Assembly: GCA_024663395.1 (NCBI GenBank)
Contig: JANFAH010000021.1
Location: forward strand, 992,001 to 1,056,000
DNA: 64,000 nucleotides
DNA from: Pisolithus tinctorius
Taxonomy: Eukaryota; Basidiomycota; Agaricomycetes; Boletales; Pisolithaceae
Direction of reading: 5' to 3'
Under the pieces are notes generated by a model. It did no database searches, had not been told where the DNA came from, and was given only the letters and a program-made list of their open reading frames with translations. A program made the translations under genes and the position numbers. Shown piece after piece: positions 31,340 to 43,703 of the stretch (positions are counted from its first letter, which is position 1; the number at the start of each line of letters is the position of its first letter).

Positions 31340-33270
31340 GAGACCAACAGTCAACCGTCAGTGAGGGGAATTGGTGAATGAGGCACAAGGTGAATTTCAT
31401 ATGATGCAAGAACAGAAGCTACTAATTGAAACAGGTACTGGACAAATGGAGACTGTGAAGATGCAAGAGTGTTGAAGATACTCGAGGTGCATATGCTACT
31501 GACAAAAGTTTATAGCCATATGATAAGGCATCAGCAAACAGAACAAGCATTGGTGATGCTTCGCACCCACAGATACAACAGATGCGTCACTGGCCAGTCA
31601 AGGTCATGATGGAATGCATTCAAGTCAGACAAGTGTTGGGAAGCTGAGCATACCCTTTCACCTTGTATCCAATTCATCATGCACTTACTCACTGACTTTT
31701 TTCCTTGACAATGTCAGATCTTTGTACAGAATGCAGCATCTGGTCTCGCTGTTTTTCATGTTCTGCATGTATACAAAACTCACAATACATGTTATGAGCA
31801 AGATGAAGTCTTTGTGTACTCAACTGGTCCCTCATTGCAACATTCCATCCTGCCCATGGTTCAACCCACTATACATGCTTTTTCACACACTGTCTTCCCA
31901 TTCCATCATGTCAAGTAGCATGGCATGGATGTCTGTGAAGGTAGCACAAGCCATTGCTGCTGTATCTCCCACTAAGACCATCCACATGCCAGAGTAAGTG
32001 GTACAACCTAAACCATTTCCAACATGCTAAATGTGCAAGACCGTTCAATCTTCATTCACTGAGGGGAACCTGCTTAGCCCTCCACTCATGCATGAAGTCA
32101 TATCCTCACAGTGAGTACCTGCTTCTTGGGAGTATGTGTGGTATTATTTCCGGTATAAAGCAGAGATGATGCAGGGTTCTGCAGCTGTTCATCATGCGGC
32201 TGCTGCTGCCCATTGGAAGGATTCATATTTCTCCCAGTGAGTTTGCAGTTCCCCATCATTCCTATCCCAACCCATCTCAAACCACTTACAGCACTGAAGC
32301 ATTCTGCTTTCAATTCCACTAGTTTTTCTCATGTATTCTGTGGCTGGGTTCATGCGACACTGGCATCAAATTGTCTACACTAGAATATGAAAAGTACTGC
32401 TACAACACTCCTTATCATTGTCCTTTGGTCTCTCATATGGCACTGCATCTGTAACATTACACAAACAAATTTAATAAAACAGGTGTAATATTATAACCAG
32501 AAAGAAAGCAAGAAAAAAGCTCTCAAAAGGTATTCAAGTCATGTTGATTGACACATGACAATGCTGTGATTCCTTGCATTGTCACATATTACATTCGCAA
32601 TTCATACCACATCAACATTGATCCCCAGAATGCATGTTCGATTACATATCAAAAGGGACTAAGGTGAGCAAATTTTGTACCATAGTCATCTACTGCTGAT
32701 GGCATTGTCAAATCATGCTTTATTATGTCCTCAGACCAGCTCAATAGCTGGTTATTTGCAACCACTGACATCCAACCCACTGATGGTCTGCCATGTGGAT
32801 TCCCTGAGGCTACTACTATGTACATATTGCTTTTTGTTGTACTATTCAAATTTTCCATATTCATCTAAGAGCACCCAACTGACAGGTGTTGCCCTCCATC
32901 AGGATTCATGATGTCCATGGCCCTTAATAAGGAGAATAAAGGGAGGCTTGCAAAGGTTCACAACCATCCATGTGTGGCCTTACCATTTCCTCTGGTCCTT
33001 GACATCCATTTCCTTCACTGATATGACACCCAGCGCTGCTTATGATGCCTTCAACTCTGATGCCAAGGATGGAGGTCCCAAAGACTTCAACCTTGACAAA
33101 GGGACAGACAATGCTGACTTGGAAGACCTGGACAGCAATGCCAAACAGCACAGGTGACTTACCCATGTTCCCAGACCTCAAGCTGACATTGCTGAGCTGT
33201 GAGCAGTACATATACATTCTTGTTCATGATGAGTCACTAGGCATTAGTACTGACATGATGCTAGGCTCTC
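31340..33270. other. No gene supported, possible 5' exons of the next gene
   Basis: Short frames only. A D/K-rich frame at 32948-33157 (DAKDGGPKDFNLDKG) may be an upstream exon of the gene at 33277, but I cannot join them with confidence. Confidence 0.35.
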
Positions 33271-34212
33271 AGTGTTGTGAAGCAAGCATACACCGAATGC
33301 CACAAGGAACCATGCCAGACAAGGAAGGCTCTCTTTGAAGCCAATAGCCAGCATTCCAAGCGGTCCAGGAACGCTTCTAGCAAGCCAAACAGCCTCACAA
33401 CTCATATTGAGCAAGAAGCAAAGAAATACCTCCTACTGTACCATTTTTTCATTATTCAAAGCCTTTTCCCAGCAGCTCCGAATCCCAATACTGATCGACA
33501 TGATCCAGCATGGTGGAAATCACAGGATGGGAAGCTCAAGGGTGCTCTGACTGAGCTTTATGAGATGATTCCTGCAGATTTACATGAGTCAATGGTAACC
33601 TACAAGCAATTTGGCTCTGTGGTACATGTAATTCCAACCTTGGTGACCACTAATGTATTAATTTGTTTGAAGTTTGTACAAGCACATGGTCAGGAGAGAT
33701 CCAATGTCCTCAAAGTCATCAAGGACTGTGCTGGCACATTATTCACTCCATATAACATTTCACTGGATCTCTTTACTGGAAAGCCCACTTGTAAGAAGGC
33801 CAACAAGGCATGCCTGGAGCTCTTGAAGAAGGATGGAGTTGGAGAGTACACCCATTTTGCACCCATCCTTTTTGCAGATCCTAAGCAGATGGTTACTGGA
33901 GGCTTCTTGAAGAGTCCCATCCTAGTTAAGGTAGGCATGCGCATTTCAATGCCACTCTTACTCAAAAATTGATTTCAGCCCATAGGTTATCTGTGTCCTG
34001 ATGTTCGGAAAATCGATCCTCACAGAAAACAAACATGGATGGCCCCCAGCCAGGGGACAGAAGATGGGCATGCTGAGTGTCACTGAGGGCCTGATTGCTG
34101 GTGCCTGCATCTTGGTGAGAGTGTCTGTGGTCACTGCTAGTACACGCTGATGTCAATATCATACCAAGGTTCGATTCCTATTGTTGCATGATCCTGAATT
34201 AATTGCTACCAG

Positions 34213-36060
34213 TGTGAGTCAAAGTGTGGAAAGGTGGTGAAAACCAACCAAAACCAACACCAAAGACAAGTATGAGTGAGTGGTGGTTTACCTCTGTGGA
34301 ACCTGGAAGGCAGAGAAACCTGATGTGGGGGGGGGCTTCAAGTGAGGGTGCTCCTGGCACAAGTCGTCAACAAGTTGCATGGGAGAGGATGAACAAATGC
34401 TGACTGGATGGGGGATGGTGAACAAAGTAAAGGTGTTCAGCCAAAAGGACTTCTGAAATGATGGACTTCGATAAAAATGTGCTCCTGGCACAAGTCATTG
34501 ATGAGTTACACAGGAGTGGGAGGATGACTAAGCAGGTGTGCTGACAAAGCACAGATGATACTTCAGATGAATGAATGAAGGTAGATAGACCCTTGATGGA
34601 GCCTCAACCACCAATGATATGAATGAAGACAGATAAACTCTTCTGAATGAGCCTCAACTGTTGACAACGAGATATGCACTGAACTGACTTCTGAGTGACT
34701 TCTGATTGCTTCTTGGGTAGCTAAGTACATGGGGATTTATATACTGTGGGGGGAGCACAGCTTGTGACAAACAAGGCACAAACACTTGGTAAGTAATGAG
34801 TAAGGACTGAGTAATCATGATGAGTAAGTGAGAAATCAAAAGTAAGCAAGCAAAGAAGATTGGTAAGTATTGGCAATGAACAAGTCAAGGATAGTCAAAA
34901 TATCACAGAATGAGCCAAATAGAATCAGAAACTGAGTAAGCACACTGATATCACATTAGGGGGTGGCAATGCAAGTCAGATCTTGGTGGAGACATCTCTA
35001 GATCCAAAGATGGCATGACAGATGGATGGTGTTTCCAGACAAGGAAGTATTAATTCCAGAATTGAAGGGCATGAGTCAGGTGTCAAAGGGGGCTAGGGCA
35101 TTGGGGGTCTGTGGGGCAATGGGAGCATATGCAATCATGTCTCCCACCCTTTCATCCTCTCAATGAAGTTAACAAAAACTTCATGAATGGGGCTCTGATG
35201 GAGGAGGAGAAGGGGGGATGTCTTCTGCTGGACCTTGCAGTAAGAAGGCAAGATGCATGTCATACTTGTCATGGATGTGATCAGGGAGGCTGGAGAACAG
35301 TAGATTATGCTGCAGCTGTTGCAATGTGGGAAGAATGATGGACGAGACTGGAATAAAGATGGTGCAGGGAGCAGGGAGGAATGATCCATATGCTTCATCA
35401 AGAGGGGAGACCGAAATGACCACATAAGACCTTTCTAACTGAGTGACAGACCTGAGGCAACCAAAGAACATCCTTCTGGAAGTCATACTGACAAGGAGAA
35501 GATGCTGACCAAGCTGCATGGGACAAGATGGGGCTGACAATGATGGGATGAACCAGGGGGCTTCAGGACAGAAGCTGGTGGGAACACCTGGCAGATATAC
35601 ATAGCCATTGTCTCTGGCAAATGAGACAAGTGAGATGATCAACAAAGAGGTGGCCATGATTGATGGACTTAGTGAAATGAGCATCTGATGGATGGAGTGC
35701 TGTAGAAATGTGTAGGGTGTGAGGATCCTCTCCAAATTTGGAAGGAAGAATCATGGGGCTGAGCACTTTAAGCGAGTGTGAGAACTGAGTCGATATCTTT
35801 GGAAATGGCAGAGATACGATGAAAACCAGAATGCCATACATGGGTGCTAAAAACTTTTACTGCATGCTTAACTCGCTTCCTCTTTTCTCTTTAGCACTGA
35901 CAACTCATTCTTGTGCAAAGGATGACTGCTTACATCTGGCAGTCTTTCTATGCATGAGGCCTTTAGTCTTCATCTGCATGCATGGGCATTGCACACAACT
36001 TGTCGACAAGTTAGGCAGAGTCAGCTGTAACCATGTCCACAACACCTTTGGTGTGTGACA
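34213..36060. mobile_element. Second 1848-bp element, reverse orientation
   Basis: Same length as 23336-25183, starting TGTGAGTC and ending GTGTGTGACA. It is flanked by a direct CCAG on both sides (34209-34212 and 36061-36064). Removing it restores the reading frame of the host gene exactly, so the boundaries are well supported. Confidence 0.8.
35181..35657 (-). CDS. 158-residue ORF of the second 1848-bp element
   Basis: Counterpart of 23739-24218, starting MATSLLIISL and ending SEPHS. Most of the sequence is unchanged, with scattered substitutions such as VP-to-IP and E-to-K near LPDHIHDKYD. The 92-residue ORF is at 35563-35841. No family is recognised. Confidence 0.4.
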   Translation of the reverse strand: MATSLLIISLVSFARDNGYVYLPGVPTSFCPEAPWFIPSLSAPSCPMQLGQHLLLVSMTSRRMFFGCLRSVTQLERSYVVISVSPLDEAYGSFLPAPCTIFIPVSSIILPTLQQLQHNLLFSSLPDHIHDKYDMHLAFLLQGPAEDIPPSPPPSEPHS

Positions 36061-36821
36061 CCAGTGCAGAAACGCAGGTCCACTACTGATCAGAATACGA
36101 TTTCTACCTTGAGAAGCTTTTCAAAGCATCTCCTTGGGCTGTCAGTGTGATGAATTTCTTCAACCAGGAAGTCTTCAGGAAGGGTTCTCAATTGGTGAAT
36201 GTTGAATCTGAGGTATTTGCTAATGTGGAGCAGCTGTGTACTTGGGAAGATGAATTTTTAGATGAACTTGACAACATTGACCCCACTGACAGTCACACCC
36301 TGCCCGTTTCCACACTGTATGACCCCAATGCCCCTGGCAGCCATGATTCAGGTCTACATGACTCCAATCTGTCATTGGTCTCTCACGCTCCATCACCTAT
36401 TACCAGCTCAGTCACTCATTTCAATCTGCCTCACTCTCATCCAGCTAGCATCATTGCTGCACAAGCCGATCTCACTGCTCAAACTATTTCTGGTGCTTCT
36501 TGTCAATTGTCCCCTTCTATCTCAATTGGGCAGCTGATTTTGAACAGTGGTGTTGAGGTGTCAGTGGTGACCATTGCTGTTGGTCATATGAATGTGTCTG
36601 GCACAGCTGAGGCTGAAACATCTCAATCCCAACGAGCAATTCCAGTTGTGAGTCACCTGCACAGCTCAGCCACTCAAAAGGTGATTGGAGCCATTCCCGA
36701 GGTGGTTCCCAAGGGTTTTATGACTGATATACGTGCTACTGAACCAGCTCTGGAACCTACCTGCTGTGGTCGCTGTGTTGCTGCTACAAGGTCCTCGAAA
36801 CTGAAGAAGATGAAGGTTTGA

Positions 36822-37553
36822 ATCATCGCATTGCAATTGTCACTTATGTGCCTGGTTTCCAATGATCTACAGTCTTTGATTTAGCTTGCATCCCATTACA
36901 TTAGATGCAGTCCATGTTTTAAGGCTATGTAGATATACTTGTAATACGTTCATTTGCTGCAAATCATACATCATTGCTGACCATCTGATTTCTTCTCAGT
37001 CATTCAAACTCTGCTAGCTATATTATAAGCGACTCACCCCTCTTCTCATGCCTTGTTGTCTCCCACATGATTCATTGCATTGTCGTATGGTGTTGTTGCT
37101 GTTATCCACCTCATCATGCCCATTCATTGTTGTCCATCGCCTGGGGAGTGGGTTCGAGGGTCAAGTTACATTTCATTCATGACACTATTACTTCTGATGT
37201 TAACTTTTTTCAAGGTTCCAGACAACTCATGACGTCAGTGTTGCCTGTCAATGCCAGCTCCATCCTATTGCTCGATGCTATGAATGCCTCTTGCACAACA
37301 CTTATTCTATCTTCCTCATCCTGTTGCCCCATCTCGCCACCCTCATTGGTTCACTAATCTTGTAAGTGTTTCAATTACGCTGCATAAGCTATTAATGATC
37401 TGATGGTTGTCCACAGCACATGCATTTACTTTCCTCCTTGTGTCATCATCACAATGACTCCCATACTTACGTTTAGCTGCTGTCCCTTCCTCCCCTTGCT
37501 GTTCTTAGTCACTCATCATCTGCTTTGCATATCCACATGCACCACTGGCATTA
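36822..37553. other. No gene supported
   Basis: AT-moderate sequence with short low-complexity frames; nothing recognisable up to the foldback element. Confidence 0.45.
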
Positions 37554-39124
37554 CAGTGAGGGACAAAAGCATTGCAATGTTTGTGAGGTGTGAATTGTTG
37601 CTGATGTAGCTTGGGCTATTCTGCACAGATAATCATGATACCTATACCATTGGAAAGGGGTGACTCTAAGCTTTCCAGGGCACTAAGGGTCAGTGCAAAC
37701 AAAGCAATACATGCTGAGATACACCCTATTCTTTCTGAAAAGTGCATTGCAATGCTTTTGTCCCTGACTGGTGAAATCATGAAATGTGACCTTTTGATGG
37801 GATTGAGGGCATGGAGGATGGGAAAAAATGATTACATAATCAACTACATGATCTTCCAGATGATTTGTCAGCATGTAAACAATGACAAACATTGGACTTG
37901 TACCATTAACCCTCCCTCTTTTACCACAACTCATGAAATCATCTCTCTAGCTCACATGGTCATTTTCTCAAGGAATTCTTATCAAATACTGGAGGCCACC
38001 ACAGTGCCATCAGTATAACATGCTGTCAGAACCATCAGTCCCTTAAAAAACCTGCTGTCAGACATTTCCTGGACTGTTTCCCCCCCATGCCTGATGTGTT
38101 CTGGGACTAATCAGTACTTGGAAGGCTGAAAATGTTATGGAGGTCAATCTGGCACTTCAGAACATGATGTACAAACCAGTCCCCTCTCAACCAATGCATT
38201 TCTGGCACAGGATCACTGTTATGGAAGTTGGGGTGAGACAAAACCTCCTTGTGCTCTGAGCACCATAAGAGGGTTCACTAGATCTTGCTCTGATCTGAAC
38301 TGTAGATGACTGGGGAAGGATTATTTGGTCATATGTGACCAAAGGCAATATTCAGGGCCAGATGGAAGCACAGGATTCTGTGCCATGGCAGTTCAGTGGC
38401 ATATCCTTCTGATGACACCCAGGGGTAAAGAGGATTTTGTCTTGCCCCAACTTCCATAACAGTGATCCTGTGCCAGAAATGCATTGGTTGAGAGGGGACT
38501 GGTTTGTACATCATGTTCTGAAGTGCCAGATTGACCTCCATAACATTTTCAGCCTTCCAAGTACTGATTAGTCCCAGAACACATCAGGCATGGGGGGGAA
38601 ACAGTCCAGGAAATGTCTGACAGCAGGTTTTTTAAGGGACTGATGGTTCTGACAGCATGTTATACTGATGGCACTGTGGTGGCCTCCAGTATTTGATAAG
38701 AATTCCTTGAGAAAATGACCATGTGAGCTAGAGAGATGATTTCATGAGTTGTGGTAAAAGAGGGAGGGTTAATGGTACAAGTCCAATGTTTGTCATTGTT
38801 TACATGCTGACAAATCATCTGGAAGATCATGTAGTTGATTATGTAATCATTTTTTCCCATCCTCCATGCCCTCAATCCCATCAAAAGGTCACATTTCATG
38901 ATTTCACCAGTCAGGGACAAAAGCATTGCAATGCACTTTTCAGAAAGAATAGGGTGTATCTCAGCATGTATTGCTTTGTTTGCACTGACCCTTAGTGCCC
39001 TGGAAAGCTTAGAGTCACCCCTTTCCAATGGTATAGGTATCATGATTATCTGTGCAGAATAGCCCAAGCTACATCAGCAACAATTCACACCTCACAAACA
39101 TTGCAATGCTTTTGTCCCTCACTG
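37554..39124. mobile_element. Foldback element with 680-bp arms and TA duplication
   Basis: Left arm 37554-38233 and right arm 38445-39124 are exact reverse complements as far as I can read, around a 211-bp non-palindromic centre. Ends are CAGTGAGGGACAAAAGC, flanked by TA on both sides (37552-37553 and 39125-39126). TA plus CAGT is the Tc1/mariner signature. Inside each arm an inverted copy of the end (CATTGCAATGCTTTTGTCCC near 37744) defines a 215-bp inner unit. A 135-residue ORF occurs identically in both arms (37611-38018 and 38660-39067); it has no transposase motif, and DDE/D residues are not evident. Non-autonomous. Confidence 0.85.
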
Positions 39125-39126
39125 TA

Positions 39127-39519
39127 TTAGGTAGAACTCTCCAATTATTACCACCACTTGTCTATACATCAATAAGTAGTGATTTCTGAAATGGAATTTT
39201 AACCATTGTCATGACTGTACCAAGGCAAAATGAAGTAACAATGGATTGTCAAAATATTAATAAATAATAATGGTTAGTATACATCGTGATGGGTTCCTGG
39301 TATTGCTATGGGTTCTTTGCCATTGTCATGTCATTATAAGTACTTATTAGGCTGCAGCGATATAATACCATGATTATGTAAAATAATGAGTCATCAAAGT
39401 CATAATCATGAGATGACATGTGATTTCAACTGCATGTTCATGGAAAGTGGGTGGCATTACAAGTCATTAAAAGGTGGTGTGGGAAATCTGCTCCTATTAA
39501 GGTATGCTAATGACTTGTC
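39127..39519. other. AT-rich, no gene supported
   Basis: Includes runs such as AATATTAATAAATAATAATGG. No ORF. Confidence 0.4.
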
Positions 39520-39966
39520 ATGGATCTAGGAAATTTGCAACATGCTCTTAAGTTAAAGTTGCCATGCAACATGAGGATTCACCCAGTTGTGAATGTCTCA
39601 TGGGTCAAACCCTATCTTGGTGCTCTTGATGGGCAGCCTGTTAACAGGCCTGGTCTGCAAAGGGTTACTGATGAAAGAGATGTCAAATATGAGGTTGATT
39701 ATGGTGTTGACTCCCATTTGAAATGTGGAGCTCTTCAATTCCTTGTGCATTGGATGGGATACCCTGAAGAAGATCATACTTGGGAGCCAGCCTCTGCCTT
39801 GAAGAATTCACAGTTGGTGATCAGGGACTTCTACCAATCTCACCCTGGAGCCCCCCATAAATTATCTCTCCTTTCATCAGAAAGCTTTGATAGCTTGTTC
39901 ACACCCATACCAGAACTGTTTACTACTGTTTGTCCTATTTGGTCTCACCTGGAAGTCAAGCCTTAG
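39520..39966 (+). pseudogene. pol: Integrase C-terminus and chromodomain of another gypsy
   Basis: The frame starts within the integrase C-terminal barrel (LKLPCNMRIHPVVNVSWVKPY) and continues to a chromodomain with YEVDYGVDS, FLVHWMGYPEEDHTWEP and IRDFYQSHP. The chromodomain sequence differs from those of F and C, so this is a separate chromovirus lineage. Everything upstream is missing; it is a truncated remnant left of the Harbinger unit. Confidence 0.8.
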
Positions 39967-40019
39967 GTGCCATTCACCCTCCAAAGTCGAAGTCAAAAAC
40001 TTCAACTTCAACTTCAGCA

Positions 40020-40124
40020 ATGTAGTCATGTGATGATTATATAAGCTGTGCACATTCGCATGAATGCAAAGTCCAAGTTTCGGGCTTCTGCTTTAGTAAT
40101 GTAGTCATGTGATGATTATATAAG
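40020..40124. repeat. 79-bp direct repeat carrying TATA-like words
   Basis: A 26-base block ending GATTATATAAG occurs at 40020-40045 and 40099-40124. The tandem TATATAAG words lie about 60-165 bases before the transposase Met (40186) and may be its promoter. Confidence 0.5.
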
Positions 40125-40185
40125 ACAACAACACAACTTGTAGTTTAATAGATAACATTGTGATAACAGATCAAACAACTCTGCT

Positions 40186-41498
40186 ATGGATCTTGAAGCA
40201 CAGCAGCTCCAGCACCATCGTTATCGCTGTCTTGCTGCACTTGTAGTAGCAGTGATGATCCAGGTGCTATGCCTCTATGACCTCCTTTTTCATTCTGACT
40301 CAGAACCAATCCCCTACCATACCTCAATCCTGACTGGTGAGGGGTGAATGCTAGAGCTCCTGAATGGTCATCCAGACAGGATACAGACTTGCCTTGGTGT
40401 CAGCCATGGGGTTTTTGATCACCTGATGCAGGTGCTCACCCATCATGGTTTTGTGCCTTCTCACAATGGAATTTCTGTGGAGGAACAACTTGGGATATTC
40501 CTCTACACCTGTGTTACTGGGTTGTCATCCTGGCATGTTGCTGAGAGGTTCCAACACTCACCAGGGACCATCACTAGGTAGGGAGTTCATTGGACTGTCT
40601 GATATTTTTCTCACAATTTTTTAGATATTTCAAAACAATGTTGACTTTCTTTTCTGGGGGACAATTCTATGCATCCCAAGTGCAATTCCCCACCAACAAC
40701 ACTCCCATATCAACTATGATTACTAGTGACCCACGCTTCCAACTTTTCCAGGATTGTATTGGTGCAGTTGATGGCACTCATATTTGAGCATTCACTGCTG
40801 CTGAGGACCAGCCTTACATGAGGAACCAGAAGGGCTACCTATCTCAAAACTGTCTCTTCATCTGTGATTTTGACTTCTTCTTCACATATGCCATCACTGG
40901 CTTTGATGGGTCAACTGCAGATGCAACCATGTGGCATGATGCACACAGGAATGACTTGCACATGCCACCTGGGAAGTACCTTCTTGCAGATGCAGGGTTT
41001 GGGATCTGTGATGCACTTCTGGTTCCCTATCAAGGTGTTCATTACCATCTGAAAGAATGGTGCCAGGCTGGATTAAGGTAAGTTGCTATTCCATTCTGCT
41101 CAGTGTACCTGTAACTTCTATTTTATAGACCTCAAAACCAAGAGGAGTTATTCAACCTTCACCATGCTGGACTTAGAAATGCCATTGAACGGATATTTGG
41201 TGTTATAAAATGCAGGTGGAGGATTCTTCAAATTCCCCCTGAATATAGCATCCACACCCAAACTCAAGTACCTGCTGCTCGCTGTGCCCTCCACAATTTC
41301 ATATGGTGCTATGATCCAGAAGAGTTCTTTGACCCTGAACTTGCCATGGACATAGGAGAGGATGATGGTATTGGAAGCCTTGGTGATGGACCAGCAGATG
41401 CTGCAGAGAGGAGAAGGGCTGATAATAGGCATGACAACATTGCAGAGGAGATGTGGATTGACTATCAGCACCAGCTTACAATTAGGGGCCTTCTCTGA
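40186..41498 (+). pseudogene. PIF/Harbinger DDE transposase, three exons
   Basis: Exons 40186-40577, 40625-41077 and 41129-41498 are joined by 47- and 51-bp GT-AG introns, both after AG and in frame. The product begins MDLEAQQLQQHRYRC, then ELLNGHPDR and a helix-turn-helix-like region. The catalytic triad appears as D in GAVDGTHI, D in LLADAGFG and E in AIERIFGVIK, as in the Harbinger-type DDE family (DDE_Tnp_4). Two in-frame TGA codons (40345 and 40785) inactivate it; the second sits right after GTHI, where Arg (CGA) is usual. The partner gene follows on the other strand. Confidence 0.85.
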
Positions 41499-41686
41499 GC
41501 CTGAACATTCAGATTTCATGGTGTACAAATATATGTTCTTACAATTGTTTCACACTCATGTAGAAAAATAACTTCCATTGTCAATAGGAAGCTAGTCATA
41601 GTCATGTACATTTTATTATGTACATGTTTGTATAAAGGGGGGGGTACATTTGTATATTGTAAAATAAAAAAAAACAAGACAAACAC

Positions 41687-42690
41687 CTATCTCTGCCCAT
41701 CCCAGTACTTCATCAGCCAACACTGCACCCAAATCTGCTTCACTGGCTCCTGATGCTTGAGGAAAATATTCACTTCATCTGGGGTCACGCTGAGGAAGTA
41801 GTTGCCAATGTCAATCTGATCATCTGTCAGGAGCTGCAGCATGCTGTTGATGTAGTCCATGGCAGTGTCAACGAGGGGATTGGTAGTGGGTGGCAGGGGC
41901 AATGGGGCAGCAATCATGTGTGTGAAATTATCAAGCCTGGAGGTGATGGTGGTGATGAATGAACTGTGATCTTCTTCAGCGCACACTTTGGCTGATGGGG
42001 GCCGAGAGCGCTTTGATCCACCCTCAGACATTGCAATGGACTCAGCTTTCCTTTTTCCGCGACTGATGCTGGTGACAGCTGATGATGACAACGACCTGGC
42101 TGATGCATGTGACAAAAAACTTGATGGTGCAGAAGGGGGGATTGAGTTCAGATCCATGGACTGTGTGTCCTCGCGACAGTGAGCATTGAGAGCATGCATC
42201 ATGTGGAGGAGGGAGAGGGGGGGAGGGGGGGTAGGAATGGTCGAAGCAGTGGGGGGTGTGGTAGAGGCAGGAGTATCGAAGGCAGAGGTCATGGTTGTAC
42301 AAGGCATGGTAGTGGCATGTGGCCAGTAGATAAACCAACCTTGGCCATGTGAGGGGAGAGGGGGCTCAATGCTGGCAAAGTGGGGGAACCCAGAATTGCG
42401 AAACGGCTTCATGTCTTTGTGCACCTGACTAGATGTTAGTGGATGATCTGACAAGAAAAAAACTACATTACCTTTACATACCAATCGCAAAGATTGGCAT
42501 TGTCCAGCGAGATCATTGCACCATGCTTGTCATCATAAGCAAAGCCAGAGGCCACCAATTTAAGATTGGCAACAGCATAGTAGGATTTTTTAAGCTGGAT
42601 AATTGTTAGCAAGGCAAAAAAAAAGAATGATATGATGACTTACTGCCTTGAATGTCTTATCATTGTAGGAAAAGTCCAAGTAGCTGTATA
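41687..42690 (-). CDS. Myb/SANT-like partner protein of the Harbinger unit (5' end open)
   Basis: Exons 42644-42690 (start uncertain), 42472-42594 and 41687-42424 are joined by 49- and 47-bp GT-AG introns, phase 0. The N-terminal part reads YNDKTFKALKKSYYAV-NLKLVASGFAYDDK and then the conserved HKDMKPFRNSGFPHF, which fit the Myb/SANT-like domain of fungal Harbinger companions. A P/T/S-rich linker, a basic GKRKAES patch and a helical C-terminus ending WDGQR follow. The first exon(s) upstream of 42690 are not resolved. In PIF/Harbinger elements this protein binds DNA and imports the transposase. The two genes converge, with AATAAA at 41663. Confidence 0.6.
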
Positions 42691-42699
42691 ATACGAGCT

Positions 42700-43703
42700 A
42701 GATGGCTTAGATAACAACAATAAAAAATGAAGGGAATGAAATGTTCATCCCAAGGGATTCTGGACTGTCAAGACTAGAAGGTGAGACCCAGCACTTTGTA
42801 GCAGTAGTATTTCATGACATGTGCGGCGTGGTCCACAGAGTAGTACTGGCAATGCGAGCAGTGTGAGTGGTATATGTAGTTCATGCACAGCAGAATGCAA
42901 GATGTGCAGCATAGACAAAGTGTAAAGGAAACTCATGGTGACCTTCCGAGTGCCAAAAGGTATCATTCTGTACCTAAGTACAGGGTTTTATAGTCCGGGC
43001 AAACCCAGAACCTAAGTAAGACAGGGTACAAGTAAAGAAAGGCTGTGTGACAGCATGTATGCACAAGACAGGCCAGAACAGAGGCTGAGGGTATACTACA
43101 AGCACTAACAGAATAGAGACTGTGGCAGGAGAAAGAGTCTGAAGGAAAAGAAGCAACTGGAGCACAGCAGCTGTGGGTATACTATTGTGCAAGAGGGAGC
43201 GAGGGCATGGGAAGGTAGCACATGAACAATGGTGAATGTGAGAGGGGAGCAGACATAACAGCAGTCACAGAATGGTTAATGATAGGGGCTCACACATCTA
43301 GGGAATGTGGATTCCTTACACCTGTGGGGGACTTAGATGCTGACCATCCCTGGTCAGCCACATGGCACGGAAGACATAAATAGCTTGCCACATGGTGATG
43401 GCAACAGTGTGGTGCTGAGGGTTTGAGAACACTGGCGAGTTCCACATAGAAGCAAAGGAAGCATAGAGCTGAGGAATGCGAGAAGGCCATTGAATGCCAC
43501 ATATAGGCATCCAGACTGATGACATAAGCACCTCATGGCTGCTAAGTATATAATTGTTAGTGTGCAGCTCAAACCTTCGCATCGATTTGATTCTTCCCCC
43601 CCCCTCATCAATCCCTTCTATCACTTCCATTCTCATTCTCATCATGTCTGCCAACTGTGCACCTTGACTGTCCCAACTCATCCATGCATTGACTCTGGAC
43701 CCC
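42700..43703. other. No gene supported
   Basis: May contain first exons of the Myb/SANT gene and the end of the Harbinger element; I could not find convincing terminal inverted repeats. The long minus frame 43316-44155 is rejected as a shadow. Confidence 0.35.

Larger units (their letters stand above)
33277..36821 (+). pseudogene. Spliced gene of unknown family, split by the 1848-bp element
   Basis: The frame from 33277 continues over a 55-bp intron (33931-33985) to VICVLMFGKSIL, and over a 54-bp intron (34115-34168, ending AAG) to VRFLLLHDPELIATS. Removing the insert at 34213-36060 and one CCAG copy resumes the same codon at 36065, leading through EYDFYLEKLF and FFNQEVF to a variable S/T-rich tail ending KLKKMKV. 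One in-frame TGA at 36087 makes it a pseudogene. The order Lys-rich start, FAPILF, FGKSIL, Tyr-rich C-terminal half recalls a large uncharacterised repeat-associated agaricomycete family, possibly DUF6532-like; I am not sure. Confidence 0.5.

Noticed and set aside
30110..33270. Several 60-130-codon frames
   Set aside because: No domains, no splice logic and no conservation within the window, except the two-exon gene at 30785-31333.
37611..38018. 135-residue ORF present identically in both foldback arms as a transposase
   Set aside because: Identity follows from arm identity; there is no DDE/D motif, and the frame overlaps a copy of the terminal repeat.
38041..38640. Foldback as a sequencing artefact (missed hairpin adapter)
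   Set aside because: The 211-bp centre is not palindromic, the ends have a TA duplication and transposon-like termini; long reads should still confirm it.
41687..43500. Terminal inverted repeats of the Harbinger unit
   Set aside because: No convincing pair with a 3-bp TWA duplication was found by eye.
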